DNA from: Acinetobacter larvae
GTDB lineage: Bacteria > Pseudomonadota > Gammaproteobacteria > Pseudomonadales > Moraxellaceae
NCBI RefSeq assembly: GCF_001704115.1
Contig: NZ_CP016895.1
Coordinates: 2,294,001 to 2,358,000, forward strand
Direction of reading: 5' to 3'
Length of the DNA: 64,000 nucleotides
The notes beneath the pieces were generated by a model. That model had not been told where the DNA came from, made no database searches, and worked only from the letters and a program-made list of their open reading frames with translations. Positions 10,336 to 18,672 of the stretch are shown here, in pieces. The stretch's first letter is position 1. The number at the start of each line of letters is the position of its first letter. Position numbers and translations under genes: made by a program.

Positions 10336-10370
10336 CAACAGCGCTGCCACAGCAGCGCTGTTGTTTTATT
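10336..10370 (+). terminator. Rho-independent terminator after the symporter gene
   Basis: Perfect 12-bp GC-rich stem CAACAGCGCTGC with its complement, a 4-nt loop, then TTTTATT. It may also serve transcripts of the emr operon arriving from the other side. Confidence 0.9.
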
Positions 10371-10498
10371 GGCTGAGAACTGTTGGATTGGATCTGTTTG
10401 CTTTAAACGACTTGGTTTGATCTGTTTTATAAACTATTTTCAAACACTTTTTTAGGCTGCATGCACTGTGTCGCAGCTGCGCTTATGCAACGGTAACC

Positions 10499-12079
10499 TT
10501 AAGCAGATTTCTTTAAAGCAAAGCCAGCCAACACACATAGCAACATGGCGACACCAGCCAAGTAGAAAGTATCACTATAAGCCATTAAGAGTGCTTCACG
10601 TTGTATGATCTGATTGAGCATTGCCAAGGCTTGCTGACTTAAATCTACCGTGTCTAAATCATCCCAGAGCTGTAAAGGGTTAAGGTTTTTTTGTGATAAC
10701 AGCATCATCCACTCCTGTAAACCATCTTGAACATTGGCTTGAAACGGTGTCACGGATTCACCGATGTGCTGCTCATGCACTTTGCTTCGTTGCACCACAA
10801 GTTGCCCAGAAATAGCAATGCCAATAGCACCCCCCACATTACGCACCATAGAAAAGAGTCCCGATGCAGAGCCCACTTGAGACTTCTCTAGCCCTTGAAT
10901 CGCCATCACTCCCAAAGCCACCACCACCAAAGATTGCCCAATGCCACGGATGATGAGGGATGGAATAATGACATTTTCAGCGGCATTTACATTTAATGAA
11001 ATATTCATTAAACAGCCCAGTGCAGTAAAAGCAAAACCCATAATGATCACCACACGAGCACTCATACGGCGCATGAGATAGGGGGTAGCAAAGGACATGG
11101 CAAACTGAATCACCCCATAGGGAATCATCATCAAGCCAATTTGTCGTGCATTGTAGCCATGGATTTCAGCAAAATAATTGGGCACCAAAAAGACGACGCC
11201 AAACACCACCGCACCAAAACTAAACTGCATTAAACTGGCAATACCAAAATTATAACGTCCCAACAAACGCAAATTTAATAACGGTTGTTCACGCTTTAAT
11301 TGCAAGTAGGTAAACAGTGCTAAGCTTGCTGCGGCAACCACTGCGCATTGCACAATGAAACTTGACTCAAACCAGTCATAACGCCCCCCTTCTTCTAACA
11401 TAATTTGCAAAGCAGACAAGCCCACTGCCATGCTGGCAATACCCCACCAATCGCCATATTTCAACTGGTCTAGTTTGACTTTTTCAGGTCGTACTGACCA
11501 AGCAATTGCCGCCAACAACAAGAGTCCCGGTGGCACCTGCAGATAAAAAATCCAGCGCCATGAATAAGCGTCCGTCAGCCAGCCTCCCAGAGAGGGTCCG
11601 GCAGCCTGCGCAACATTGTTTGCGACAGCAAATAATGCCATGCCCAGTGGATGTTTTGATGCTGGTAACGCTGTAACAATTAACTGAAAAGACAGCGGAA
11701 TTAATACACCACCGAATGCACCTTGCAAAGCACGTGCCATAATCATCATTTGAATATTGGGTGCTAAGGAACAGGCTATGGAAAAGAGCACAAAGCCTGC
11801 TGTTCCCACCATCAACACGCGGCGCATGCCAAAAATAGACACCAACCATCCCGTCATGGGAATCACAATAATTTCAGCAACCAGATAAGCGGTACTAATC
11901 CAAGAACCTTCTTCAAAGGTTGCCCCTAGTGAACCACGGACATCAGGTAAAGAGGCATTGGTGACGTGGACATTCATCCCCGCCATAAAACAACCAATCA
12001 CACTTCCCAACACCGCAACCCAAGTTCGTAAAGACACCTTTTCGTTGGCAGCAACTTGATCGATGGCAGATTTAGTCAT
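10499..12079 (-). CDS. emrB: EmrB-like MFS drug efflux pump (DHA2 family)
   Basis: Proton-driven inner-membrane multidrug exporter of the 14-segment DHA2 branch, 526 residues. Seen in the sequence: the first segment with GCFMAGMNVHVTNASLPDVRGSLGA, the loop motif YLVAEIIVIPMTGWLVSIFGMRR, the antiporter motif GPSLGGWLTDAYSWRWIFYLQVPPG, and a large external loop between the last two segments (about residues 415-500). It overlaps the emrA-like adaptor by 8 nt, so the two are translationally coupled. With the outer-membrane gene upstream it forms a complete tripartite pump in one operon. Substrates are unknown. Confidence 0.94.
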   Translation of the reverse strand: MTKSAIDQVAANEKVSLRTWVAVLGSVIGCFMAGMNVHVTNASLPDVRGSLGATFEEGSWISTAYLVAEIIVIPMTGWLVSIFGMRRVLMVGTAGFVLFSIACSLAPNIQMMIMARALQGAFGGVLIPLSFQLIVTALPASKHPLGMALFAVANNVAQAAGPSLGGWLTDAYSWRWIFYLQVPPGLLLLAAIAWSVRPEKVKLDQLKYGDWWGIASMAVGLSALQIMLEEGGRYDWFESSFIVQCAVVAAASLALFTYLQLKREQPLLNLRLLGRYNFGIASLMQFSFGAVVFGVVFLVPNYFAEIHGYNARQIGLMMIPYGVIQFAMSFATPYLMRRMSARVVIIMGFAFTALGCLMNISLNVNAAENVIIPSLIIRGIGQSLVVVALGVMAIQGLEKSQVGSASGLFSMVRNVGGAIGIAISGQLVVQRSKVHEQHIGESVTPFQANVQDGLQEWMMLLSQKNLNPLQLWDDLDTVDLSQQALAMLNQIIQREALLMAYSDTFYLAGVAMLLCVLAGFALKKSA

Positions 12080-13445
12080 GGCGAGTATCCACTGTAATGA
12101 CGCTGGACATCCCCGACTTCAATGCTGTTAAATCTTGCTGGGCATCAAAGACTATTTTGACTGGAATACGCTGCACGATTTTGGTGAAGTTACCCGTTGC
12201 ATTGTCTGGCGGTAATAGCGCAAACTGGGCGCCAGATGCAGGTGCCAAACTGTCCACATAGGCTTTGAAATGCTGCCCATGTAAGGCATCTACTTTGACA
12301 TCAACAGCTTGCCCCTTGCGCATCGCCTGTATTTGGGTTTCTTTAAAATTGGCAATGATATAAAACTGCTCTGGTACGATCGCCAATAATGGTGTGCCGG
12401 CAGCAACAGTTTGTCCCAAGCGTAGACGGCGCTGACCAATACGCCCAGAAATCGGCGCAATGATCTCCCGATAAGATAAATTAATTTTTGCCTGTTGCAA
12501 GCGTGCTTGCTGTTGCTGTAAAACGGCCTGTGCTTTAGCTAATTCGGCTTGTAAATGTTGCTCTTCTAAGCCGAGTAAGCCGCGATCTTGCTGCTGGGCA
12601 TGCCATGCGGCTTGTGCCGCCAAACGATCAGCATCAGCACGCTTTTGCTTGGCTTGAGCTTGTTCTAACTGTTCAGTGCTACTCAATTGTTGCTGATAAA
12701 GCAACTGCTCTCGTTGTCGCTGTTGTCTACTCCATTCGGCATCACTGATTCTGGCTTGATACTGTGCTTGGGCGTGTTGAATTAGATGATCTTGTCGTTG
12801 TACCTGCCCTTGGTTATAGCGAATTTTGCTGACCGCAGCATTGACATCTGCCTGTGCGGCATCAACATCTGCCTGTGCTTGTTGGAGTTTTTGTTGTAAA
12901 TCTTGATCATCAATTGTTGCCAATACTTGCCCAGCGCGCACCCATTGATGATCTTCAACCTGTACAGCCGCGATAAAACCTGCAATATGACTCGACACCG
13001 TAGCCACATCGGCGCGTACATAGGCATCATCGGTTTCGACCTTATAGCGCGCATCATTCCACCAATAAAATAGCCATGCCAGTGCCAAGAGCAACATCAT
13101 TCCCCCCACAAGAAACAAAGCAATCTTGGTCTTAGGCTTGCGCGGCGCAACGTGCTGGGCTGGATCATTCGGCTCGGGAGAATGCTGATACGCACTTGCT
13201 GTATGCTGTGCATTGCCTAGCTCGACGGATGTCGCATTATCGGCGGATGTCGCAGTATTGGCGGATGTCGCAGTATTGGCGGATGTCGCAGTATTGGCGG
13301 ATGTCGCAGTATTGGCGGGTGTTGTAGTATTGGCGGGTGTTGTAGTATTGGCAGATGTCACAGTATCAGCAGAAGCGCTTGCGCTGTGCTTTGCATTCAC
13401 TGCCGCCGTGGTAGATTCATCATTTGGAGAGGAGCGCATAATCAT
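12072..13445 (-). CDS. emrA: EmrA/HlyD-family membrane fusion protein with a repeat-lengthened N-terminus
   Basis: Periplasmic adaptor linking the EmrB-like pump to the outer-membrane channel; 457 residues. One membrane anchor (about residues 106-130, IALFLVGGMMLLLALAWLFYWW) is followed by the barrel/lipoyl halves, e.g. YVRADVATVSSHIAGFIAAV and APISGRIGQRRLRLGQTVAAG, around a long Gln/Ala-rich coiled-coil hairpin (about residues 175-320). The cytoplasmic N-terminus is unusual: about 105 residues, of which 31-72 are seven hexapeptides of the SANTAT type, encoded by 18-bp tandem repeats. EmrA of E. coli has a much shorter cytoplasmic tail. The start overlaps the upstream stop as TAATG. Confidence 0.93.
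   Translation of the reverse strand: MIMRSSPNDESTTAAVNAKHSASASADTVTSANTTTPANTTTPANTATSANTATSANTATSANTATSADNATSVELGNAQHTASAYQHSPEPNDPAQHVAPRKPKTKIALFLVGGMMLLLALAWLFYWWNDARYKVETDDAYVRADVATVSSHIAGFIAAVQVEDHQWVRAGQVLATIDDQDLQQKLQQAQADVDAAQADVNAAVSKIRYNQGQVQRQDHLIQHAQAQYQARISDAEWSRQQRQREQLLYQQQLSSTEQLEQAQAKQKRADADRLAAQAAWHAQQQDRGLLGLEEQHLQAELAKAQAVLQQQQARLQQAKINLSYREIIAPISGRIGQRRLRLGQTVAAGTPLLAIVPEQFYIIANFKETQIQAMRKGQAVDVKVDALHGQHFKAYVDSLAPASGAQFALLPPDNATGNFTKIVQRIPVKIVFDAQQDLTALKSGMSSVITVDTRHD
13225..13368 (-). repeat. 18-bp tandem repeat inside the emrA-like gene
   Basis: Plus-strand unit GCGGATGTCGCAGTATTG occurs four times without change at 13243, 13261, 13279 and 13297. Two copies of a variant, GCGGGTGTTGTAGTATTG, follow at 13315 and 13333, with a degenerate unit at each end. 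Because the unit is 18 bp, copy-number change keeps the reading frame and alters only the length of the low-complexity Ser/Ala/Asn/Thr tail. Confidence 0.97.
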
Positions 13446-14956
13446 TACTCTGTTGCAGAAGGGATCGTAGCAAGGTCAGCAGCTGTGCGCTGTAATGCCG
13501 TTGTCGTTGCGGGTGCTGGAGCTGGAGCATGTTGCCATCGCCCTGCGAACACTTTGAAAAGTTGTATTTGTGTGGCGATATAATTTTGATTTTGCTGGGC
13601 GAGTAACGCCGCCTGTTCAAGCTGTTCCAGCTGTAAATCAAGCTGCGTCATGTACTCTAATCGCCCCAACTTGACACTTTGCTCAGCCATATGCTGGCGT
13701 TGTAGGCTATATTGCCAAGCCTGCCGCTGTTGCTGCTGCGCAGCCCCCATAACCTGATCATCATGTAAGGCTTGTTGCCATTCATTCAGCGCGACAATTA
13801 TCTGCTGATCAAACTGCGCCAATGCTTTAACCGCTCTGGCATCGGCTTGAGCAATTGCCGCCCGTGCCGCACTAAAGTTTGGGAATTGCCATGAGAGCAG
13901 CGGACCAATCCGCCAAACTGTGGCACGAGACGCATTGTTCTGTGGGCTATTTGCCAAAGGCTGATACACACCAGCACCCAGTTGAATTCGTGGATACAAA
14001 TCCGCTTGAGCCACGTTGCGCTGTGCCGTTGCTGCCCGTAGACGTTGCTCAGCGGCATAAATATCTGGACGCCGTTGTAACATCACCGTTGCCTCTAAGT
14101 GCTGTACATTGTGCTGTAACGGCGGCAATTGCTGGCATTGTTGTGCAATCGACAGCGCTAGAGTGGGAGGTCTAGCCATTAAAATATTTAGTGCACTTTG
14201 ATGCTGTTGTAGCTGTTGTTGCAAGGTCGCTTGAGTTGCCAACACGCGTGCATAATGGCTTTGTCGTTGTAATAGATCTGCCGCTGTACTTCGCCCAGCG
14301 TGATACATTTTTTCGCTCAGTTGGGCTTGCTGCGCCAATAATTGCAACTGTTGTTGTAATAGTCGCTGCTGCTGCACGGTATTACATCCCATGAGCCAAG
14401 CGCGCGTGGTTTCCGCAGCGATCAGTAGTTGTAATGCAGCTTGATCGGCTTGTACTGCGCTTAACGCTGCGCTGGATACTTGTTTTAAGGCAGATAAGCG
14501 CTTAAATATGTCCAATTCCCATTGCAAGTCAAAGCTAGCAGCATAATTCGATTGGCGATGCGCAGAGGCTTTATCTGCCATCACGCCTTCGGGTTGCCCA
14601 CCAGCCGCACTATTACCGCGACTCCCCCATAGCGCAGTATTGCTATGCCATGCCGAAGGCGCTATCGCTTGCACAGCGGCACGATATTCCAGCACTGTTG
14701 CTGCGGCTTGCTGTAGTTGACGATTGGCTGCCAAAGCTTCTGTCACAACCGCATTGAGCTGGGCATCATCATAGACTTGCCACCAATTGGGCGCGAATTG
14801 ATCGGGCATAGCCGACTGCGGCGCACGCACAATCGGTGCTATCGTACTTTGCGGTACTGGCAATAACGGATTGAAACATCCGCTCAAACCGCTACTCAGT
14901 ACGCCAAGCACGAGCAAACGCTGTCGCGAGGTAGGATTATTAAATTGAAATCTCAT
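13445..14956 (-). CDS. Outer-membrane efflux lipoprotein (NodT/OprM-like)
   Basis: Outer-membrane channel of the tripartite pump, 503 residues from the ATG at 14956. That start gives a compact lipoprotein signal MRFQFNNPTSRQRLLVLGVL with lipobox LSGC; an upstream ATG at 14983 would add nine residues. Two OEP repeats can be followed: residues about 60-250 (FAPNWWQVYDDAQLNAVVTEAL) and 260-470 (RRPDIYAAEQRLRAATAQRNVAQADLYPR, the conserved OEP turn). The sequence is very Gln- and Ala-rich, as expected for the periplasmic helical barrel. Its stop overlaps the adaptor start by one base, so it is the first gene of the operon. It diverges from the AraC regulator. Confidence 0.92.
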   Translation of the reverse strand: MRFQFNNPTSRQRLLVLGVLSSGLSGCFNPLLPVPQSTIAPIVRAPQSAMPDQFAPNWWQVYDDAQLNAVVTEALAANRQLQQAAATVLEYRAAVQAIAPSAWHSNTALWGSRGNSAAGGQPEGVMADKASAHRQSNYAASFDLQWELDIFKRLSALKQVSSAALSAVQADQAALQLLIAAETTRAWLMGCNTVQQQRLLQQQLQLLAQQAQLSEKMYHAGRSTAADLLQRQSHYARVLATQATLQQQLQQHQSALNILMARPPTLALSIAQQCQQLPPLQHNVQHLEATVMLQRRPDIYAAEQRLRAATAQRNVAQADLYPRIQLGAGVYQPLANSPQNNASRATVWRIGPLLSWQFPNFSAARAAIAQADARAVKALAQFDQQIIVALNEWQQALHDDQVMGAAQQQQRQAWQYSLQRQHMAEQSVKLGRLEYMTQLDLQLEQLEQAALLAQQNQNYIATQIQLFKVFAGRWQHAPAPAPATTTALQRTAADLATIPSATE

Positions 14957-15110
14957 TGCAGGCTCTACTTCATCAGTATGCATCGGTCCACTGCAAGACG
15001 ATCAATCACCATGCCAGCAAACCATGCACTATAAAGACGATCTAGCCATCATCCAGCATGGATCAGTGCTTTCATCGTCGGAATGACTGCACTATAATGC
15101 TTGCTGAAAC

Positions 15111-15155
15111 TGTCCTTCTATAAAATAAAGGACAATTTCTTTATCAAAAAGGACA
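15111..15155. promoter_or_regulatory. AAGGACA repeats between efflux operon and AraC gene
   Basis: The motif AAGGACA occurs at 15128-15134 and 15149-15155 as direct repeats exactly 21 bp apart (two helical turns), and once inverted as TGTCCTT at 15111-15117. The inverted copy overlaps the poor -35 region of a minus-strand promoter with a -10-like TATAGT near 15092-15097. Paired direct repeats at helical spacing are a common target form for AraC-family activators. Binding by the adjacent regulator is inference. Confidence 0.6.
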
Positions 15156-15208
15156 AAAAAAATCGATCAAGCTTCGAGTAATCGAAATCATCTCTAAGGA
15201 GCGCGGCG

Positions 15209-16030
15209 ATGCCTGCTATGTTGGAAATCATCAGATCTGAAAGCATTCCAGAATTTGCCGATATGGCACAGGATCAAGCACAATTTGCAGTCAATGGCAT
15301 CGCCGCTGAATACCCTCGCGGCTATGTGGTCCCGTGGCATCAGCACCAACGTTGCCATCTGCTCTATGCCACACGCGGTGTCATGCTGGTCGAAGCCCAA
15401 ACAGGGAAATGGATGGTGCCACCGACTACGGCGGTCTGGCTGCGACCCGAAGTACCGCATCGTCTCATTATGCAAAGCGCTGTACAGGTACATGGTATTT
15501 TGGTGGCGCCTGCCGAAGCGCGTGCTTTATCCTTGTCCGACAGTGTTATCGGGGTATCCAATTTACTAAAAGCCCTGATTGCTCGCTTGGTCGCAATCGC
15601 AGCAGATGCACCAGTCAGTCGACATCGCCAGCTCTTGGCAGATTTATTTCTGGCTGAACTGAGTGAACAACAGGCTTTGCCTTATCATTTGCCTTGGCCC
15701 AATGACAGTAAATTTGTGCAGCTTTGTGAACAGTTGAGCCGTGATCCCAGTTTGGACTTGCGGATTGAACAATGGGCAGAACAGCTGGCAATGAGTAGTA
15801 AAACCTTTCAACGACATTTTCTGAAAAATACTGGACTTAGCTTTAGTCGTTGGCGGCAACAACTGCGTTTGATGAGTGCCTTAAACCAGCTCATTCAAGG
15901 CAAATCGATTACTGAAGTTGCGCTCAGCAGTGGCTATGAAAGTCATAGCGCCTTTACCGTTGCCTTTCATAAACATTTTGGACACTCACCCAGCAGCTTT
16001 ATGCAAAAATTGCAACTGCAAAGCCAATGA
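15209..16030 (+). CDS. AraC-family transcriptional regulator
   Basis: 273-residue regulator; TAAGGAG lies 7 nt before ATG 15209, which fixes the start. The N-terminal cupin-like sensor part is seen in YPRGYVVPWHQHQRCHLLYATRG and WMVPPTTAVWLRPEVPHRLIM (residues about 30-85). The C-terminal double helix-turn-helix is seen in LRIEQWAEQLAMSSKTFQRHF and SITEVALSSGYESHSAFTVAFHKHFGHSPSSF. It is divergent from the three-gene efflux operon, so control of that operon is the simplest proposal, supported by the AAGGACA repeats in the shared promoter region. It converges on the molybdoenzyme gene with a 4-nt gap. Confidence 0.92.
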   Translation: MPAMLEIIRSESIPEFADMAQDQAQFAVNGIAAEYPRGYVVPWHQHQRCHLLYATRGVMLVEAQTGKWMVPPTTAVWLRPEVPHRLIMQSAVQVHGILVAPAEARALSLSDSVIGVSNLLKALIARLVAIAADAPVSRHRQLLADLFLAELSEQQALPYHLPWPNDSKFVQLCEQLSRDPSLDLRIEQWAEQLAMSSKTFQRHFLKNTGLSFSRWRQQLRLMSALNQLIQGKSITEVALSSGYESHSAFTVAFHKHFGHSPSSFMQKLQLQSQ

Positions 16031-16034
16031 AAAT

Positions 16035-18500
16035 TTACTTCATCAACACCGCATCCGCTATACCAGCGGAGCCTGTATATTCTGCTGCTTGCCCTGCATG
16101 TAAAATAACAGGAATACTTTTCGATGCAGGAATTTTGGCATAGGGATCATGGCTGCTCAAAGCAACCAAAGGATTGGTTTCTGGATAATAAGCGGCCACA
16201 CTGCCACGCGGAATATTATAGGCAACTATTTTAAAATGCTGCACCACCCGCTTGACCTGATCCCGATAAATACTTTCAATATCGACCCATTGCCCCTCTG
16301 CAAAGGCTGAAGCTTGAATATCTTCTGGATTCATAAAAATCACCCGTCGCTGACCATATACGCCACGATAACGATCATCTAAACCATAAATCGTGGTGTT
16401 ATATTGATCATGTGAACGAATGGTCATCAACAGATAATGCTGTTGTTGCTGGGTCGCAAGATATTGATTTTCAGCATCGGCATAGACGCTAGCCATCGGC
16501 GCAATAATAAATTGGGCTTTTTTCGATGCCGTCCGCCATTGCATCTGATTGGCTGGATGTTCTAAATGAAAACCACCCGGTGGATAAACTCGGCGGTTAA
16601 AATCATGGAACTCACTGAATACTTCTGCAATTGCATCCCGGATACGATCATAGCTTTCGACATACCAACGCCAGTCTATATGATCTTTGCCCAAAGTCGC
16701 TTCTGCCATACGTGCCACAATATCGATTTCTGACAACAAATGCTCAGAGATCGGCTGATTCTGCCCTGCCGATAAATGTACATTGCTCATGGAATCCTCG
16801 ACACTAATGGCTTGTGGTCCATGTAATTGCATATCGATTTCAGTACGTCCCAAACAGGGCAATAACAATGCCGCTTGACCGCATATCAAATGACTACGAT
16901 TGAGCTTGGTCGCGACATTCACCACCAAATCACAATGACGCAATGCTTGTGCGGTAAAGTCGGTATCAGGACTAGCAGCAGCAAAGTTGCCACCCAGTGA
17001 AAAAAACACCTTGACGCGCCCATCATGCATGGCTTGTATGCTTTCAACCACAGCCAAACCATGCGCTCTTGGTGATTTGATCTGAAATACCCGATCTAGA
17101 CTATCTAAAAATTGTGTGCTGGGTAACTCATTTAACCCCATGGTGCGGTTACCTTGAACATTACTGTGTCCACGCACAGGGCATAGTCCGGCCCCAGCTT
17201 TTCCAATCTGCCCACGAGCCAGCATTAAGTTTGCCAATAAATGCACATTGAGCGTACCGTGTCGATGTTGAGTAATGCCCATTCCCCAACAGAAAATGAC
17301 GCGTTTGGCATCGAGATACAGTTTAGCCAAAGCTTGCAAATGCGTTGGGCTCAGCCCACTATGTTCGTGTATTTCTGCCCAAGGTGTGGCATCAACCAGC
17401 GCCAACATGCTGGCAAATCCTTCACAGTGCTGCGCAATAAACTCTCGATCAAATACACTGCTCTGCCCCGCAGCCAATGCGGCTTGATCCCATTGTTGCA
17501 GATGCTTCAACATGCCTAATAACACGGCATAGTCACCACCAACTTTAGGTTGGAAATAATATCGACTGATTGGGGTACTTTGGTTGGTCACCATTTCCAT
17601 CATCGCTTGTGGATCTTGAAAACGCTCTAATCCACGTTCTTTCAATGGGTTGACTGCAACAATAGTGCCACCACGACGCGAGACCTCGCGTAAGGTTGCC
17701 AGCATACGTGGATGATTGGTACCGGGATTATGACCAAAAATAAACACTGCATCGGCATGGTCAAAATCGTCCAAGGTCACGGTGCCCTTACCTAAACCAA
17801 TGGCTGCCAACAAGGCTACGCTGGTGGCTTCATGGCACATATTGGAACAATCTGGAAAGTTATTGGTGCCAAAACAACGTACAAAGAGTTGAAATAAAAA
17901 AGAGGCTTCATTGCTGGCGCGACCCGAGGTATAAAATGCAGCACGGTTGGGATCATCTAAAGCATTGAGATGTTTTGCAATCAACTGAAATGCATCATCC
18001 CAACTGATGGCGACATAGCGATCTTGTGCGGCATCATAAGACAGAGGATGGCTAAGACGTCCAAGATCCTCTAAATAAAAATCACTTTTTTCAGCCAATT
18101 CACGCAGTGTATGTTGGGCAAAAAATTCATTGCTCAGGTATTTGCTGGTGGCTTCAAAGGCAACGGCCTTGGCGCCATTTTCACAAAAATTAAAGGCATG
18201 GCTATCTTTTTTTTCAGGCCACGCACAACCTGGACAATCAAAACCCGTTGGCTGATTGACATTTAATAAGCTGATTGCACCTTTTTTTAAAATATTTTGG
18301 CGCTTTAAATTACGCGCAACACTGAGCAAAGCCCCCCAACCTCCTGCCGCCTGAGTATAAGGCTCAATGCGTGCATTTGGATTATCGACGTCTATGGCAT
18401 GATGTCGCATGGGCTTGCCATACGGCTCTTGCTTATTTGTATGGGTTTTACGCTGGCTGTTGTTGCTGTTGTTTTTATTTTGATCATCGACATGATTCAT
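16035..18500 (-). CDS. FdhF/YdeP-family molybdopterin oxidoreductase
   Basis: Cytosolic molybdopterin-dependent oxidoreductase alpha subunit of the YdeP type, 821 residues from ATG 18500 (AGGA 7 nt upstream); an upstream in-frame ATG at 18548 would add 16 residues. Conserved parts: GFDCPGCAWPE with a Cys-x2-Cys pair near residue 90, the CSNMCHEATSVAL cofactor region near 225, HADAVFIFGHNPGTNHPR, GRTEIDMQ, and a C-terminal cofactor-binding domain with RSHDQYNTTIYGLDDRYRGV. No in-frame TGA suggests selenocysteine. YdeP of E. coli is linked to acid resistance; the true substrate is unknown. The OFA transporter on the same strand suggests formate or oxalate. The first 40 residues are low-complexity Asn/Lys/His. 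Confidence 0.9.
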   Translation of the reverse strand: MNHVDDQNKNNSNNSQRKTHTNKQEPYGKPMRHHAIDVDNPNARIEPYTQAAGGWGALLSVARNLKRQNILKKGAISLLNVNQPTGFDCPGCAWPEKKDSHAFNFCENGAKAVAFEATSKYLSNEFFAQHTLRELAEKSDFYLEDLGRLSHPLSYDAAQDRYVAISWDDAFQLIAKHLNALDDPNRAAFYTSGRASNEASFLFQLFVRCFGTNNFPDCSNMCHEATSVALLAAIGLGKGTVTLDDFDHADAVFIFGHNPGTNHPRMLATLREVSRRGGTIVAVNPLKERGLERFQDPQAMMEMVTNQSTPISRYYFQPKVGGDYAVLLGMLKHLQQWDQAALAAGQSSVFDREFIAQHCEGFASMLALVDATPWAEIHEHSGLSPTHLQALAKLYLDAKRVIFCWGMGITQHRHGTLNVHLLANLMLARGQIGKAGAGLCPVRGHSNVQGNRTMGLNELPSTQFLDSLDRVFQIKSPRAHGLAVVESIQAMHDGRVKVFFSLGGNFAAASPDTDFTAQALRHCDLVVNVATKLNRSHLICGQAALLLPCLGRTEIDMQLHGPQAISVEDSMSNVHLSAGQNQPISEHLLSEIDIVARMAEATLGKDHIDWRWYVESYDRIRDAIAEVFSEFHDFNRRVYPPGGFHLEHPANQMQWRTASKKAQFIIAPMASVYADAENQYLATQQQQHYLLMTIRSHDQYNTTIYGLDDRYRGVYGQRRVIFMNPEDIQASAFAEGQWVDIESIYRDQVKRVVQHFKIVAYNIPRGSVAAYYPETNPLVALSSHDPYAKIPASKSIPVILHAGQAAEYTGSAGIADAVLMK

Positions 18501-18672
18501 ACTGCGTTCCTCGCTGTGATGCCATGTTGTGTTATGGTGGTTGCGCACGCATGCACAGAACCTGCTTTATCTATACTGTTTTACGATTTTGATCCGTACT
18601 ATTTTATCTATACTGTTTTGGAGCTGTACTGTTTTGGAGCGGTAGTCTTCGAGACTGCCGCAGTGAGCTAGA

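Noticed and set aside
13225..13368. CRISPR-like appearance of regularly spaced repeats
   Set aside because: Units are contiguous 18-mers with no spacers and are in frame within the adaptor gene.
16035..18500. Selenocysteine-containing formate dehydrogenase
   Set aside because: The frame has no internal TGA and the motifs are of the YdeP type.
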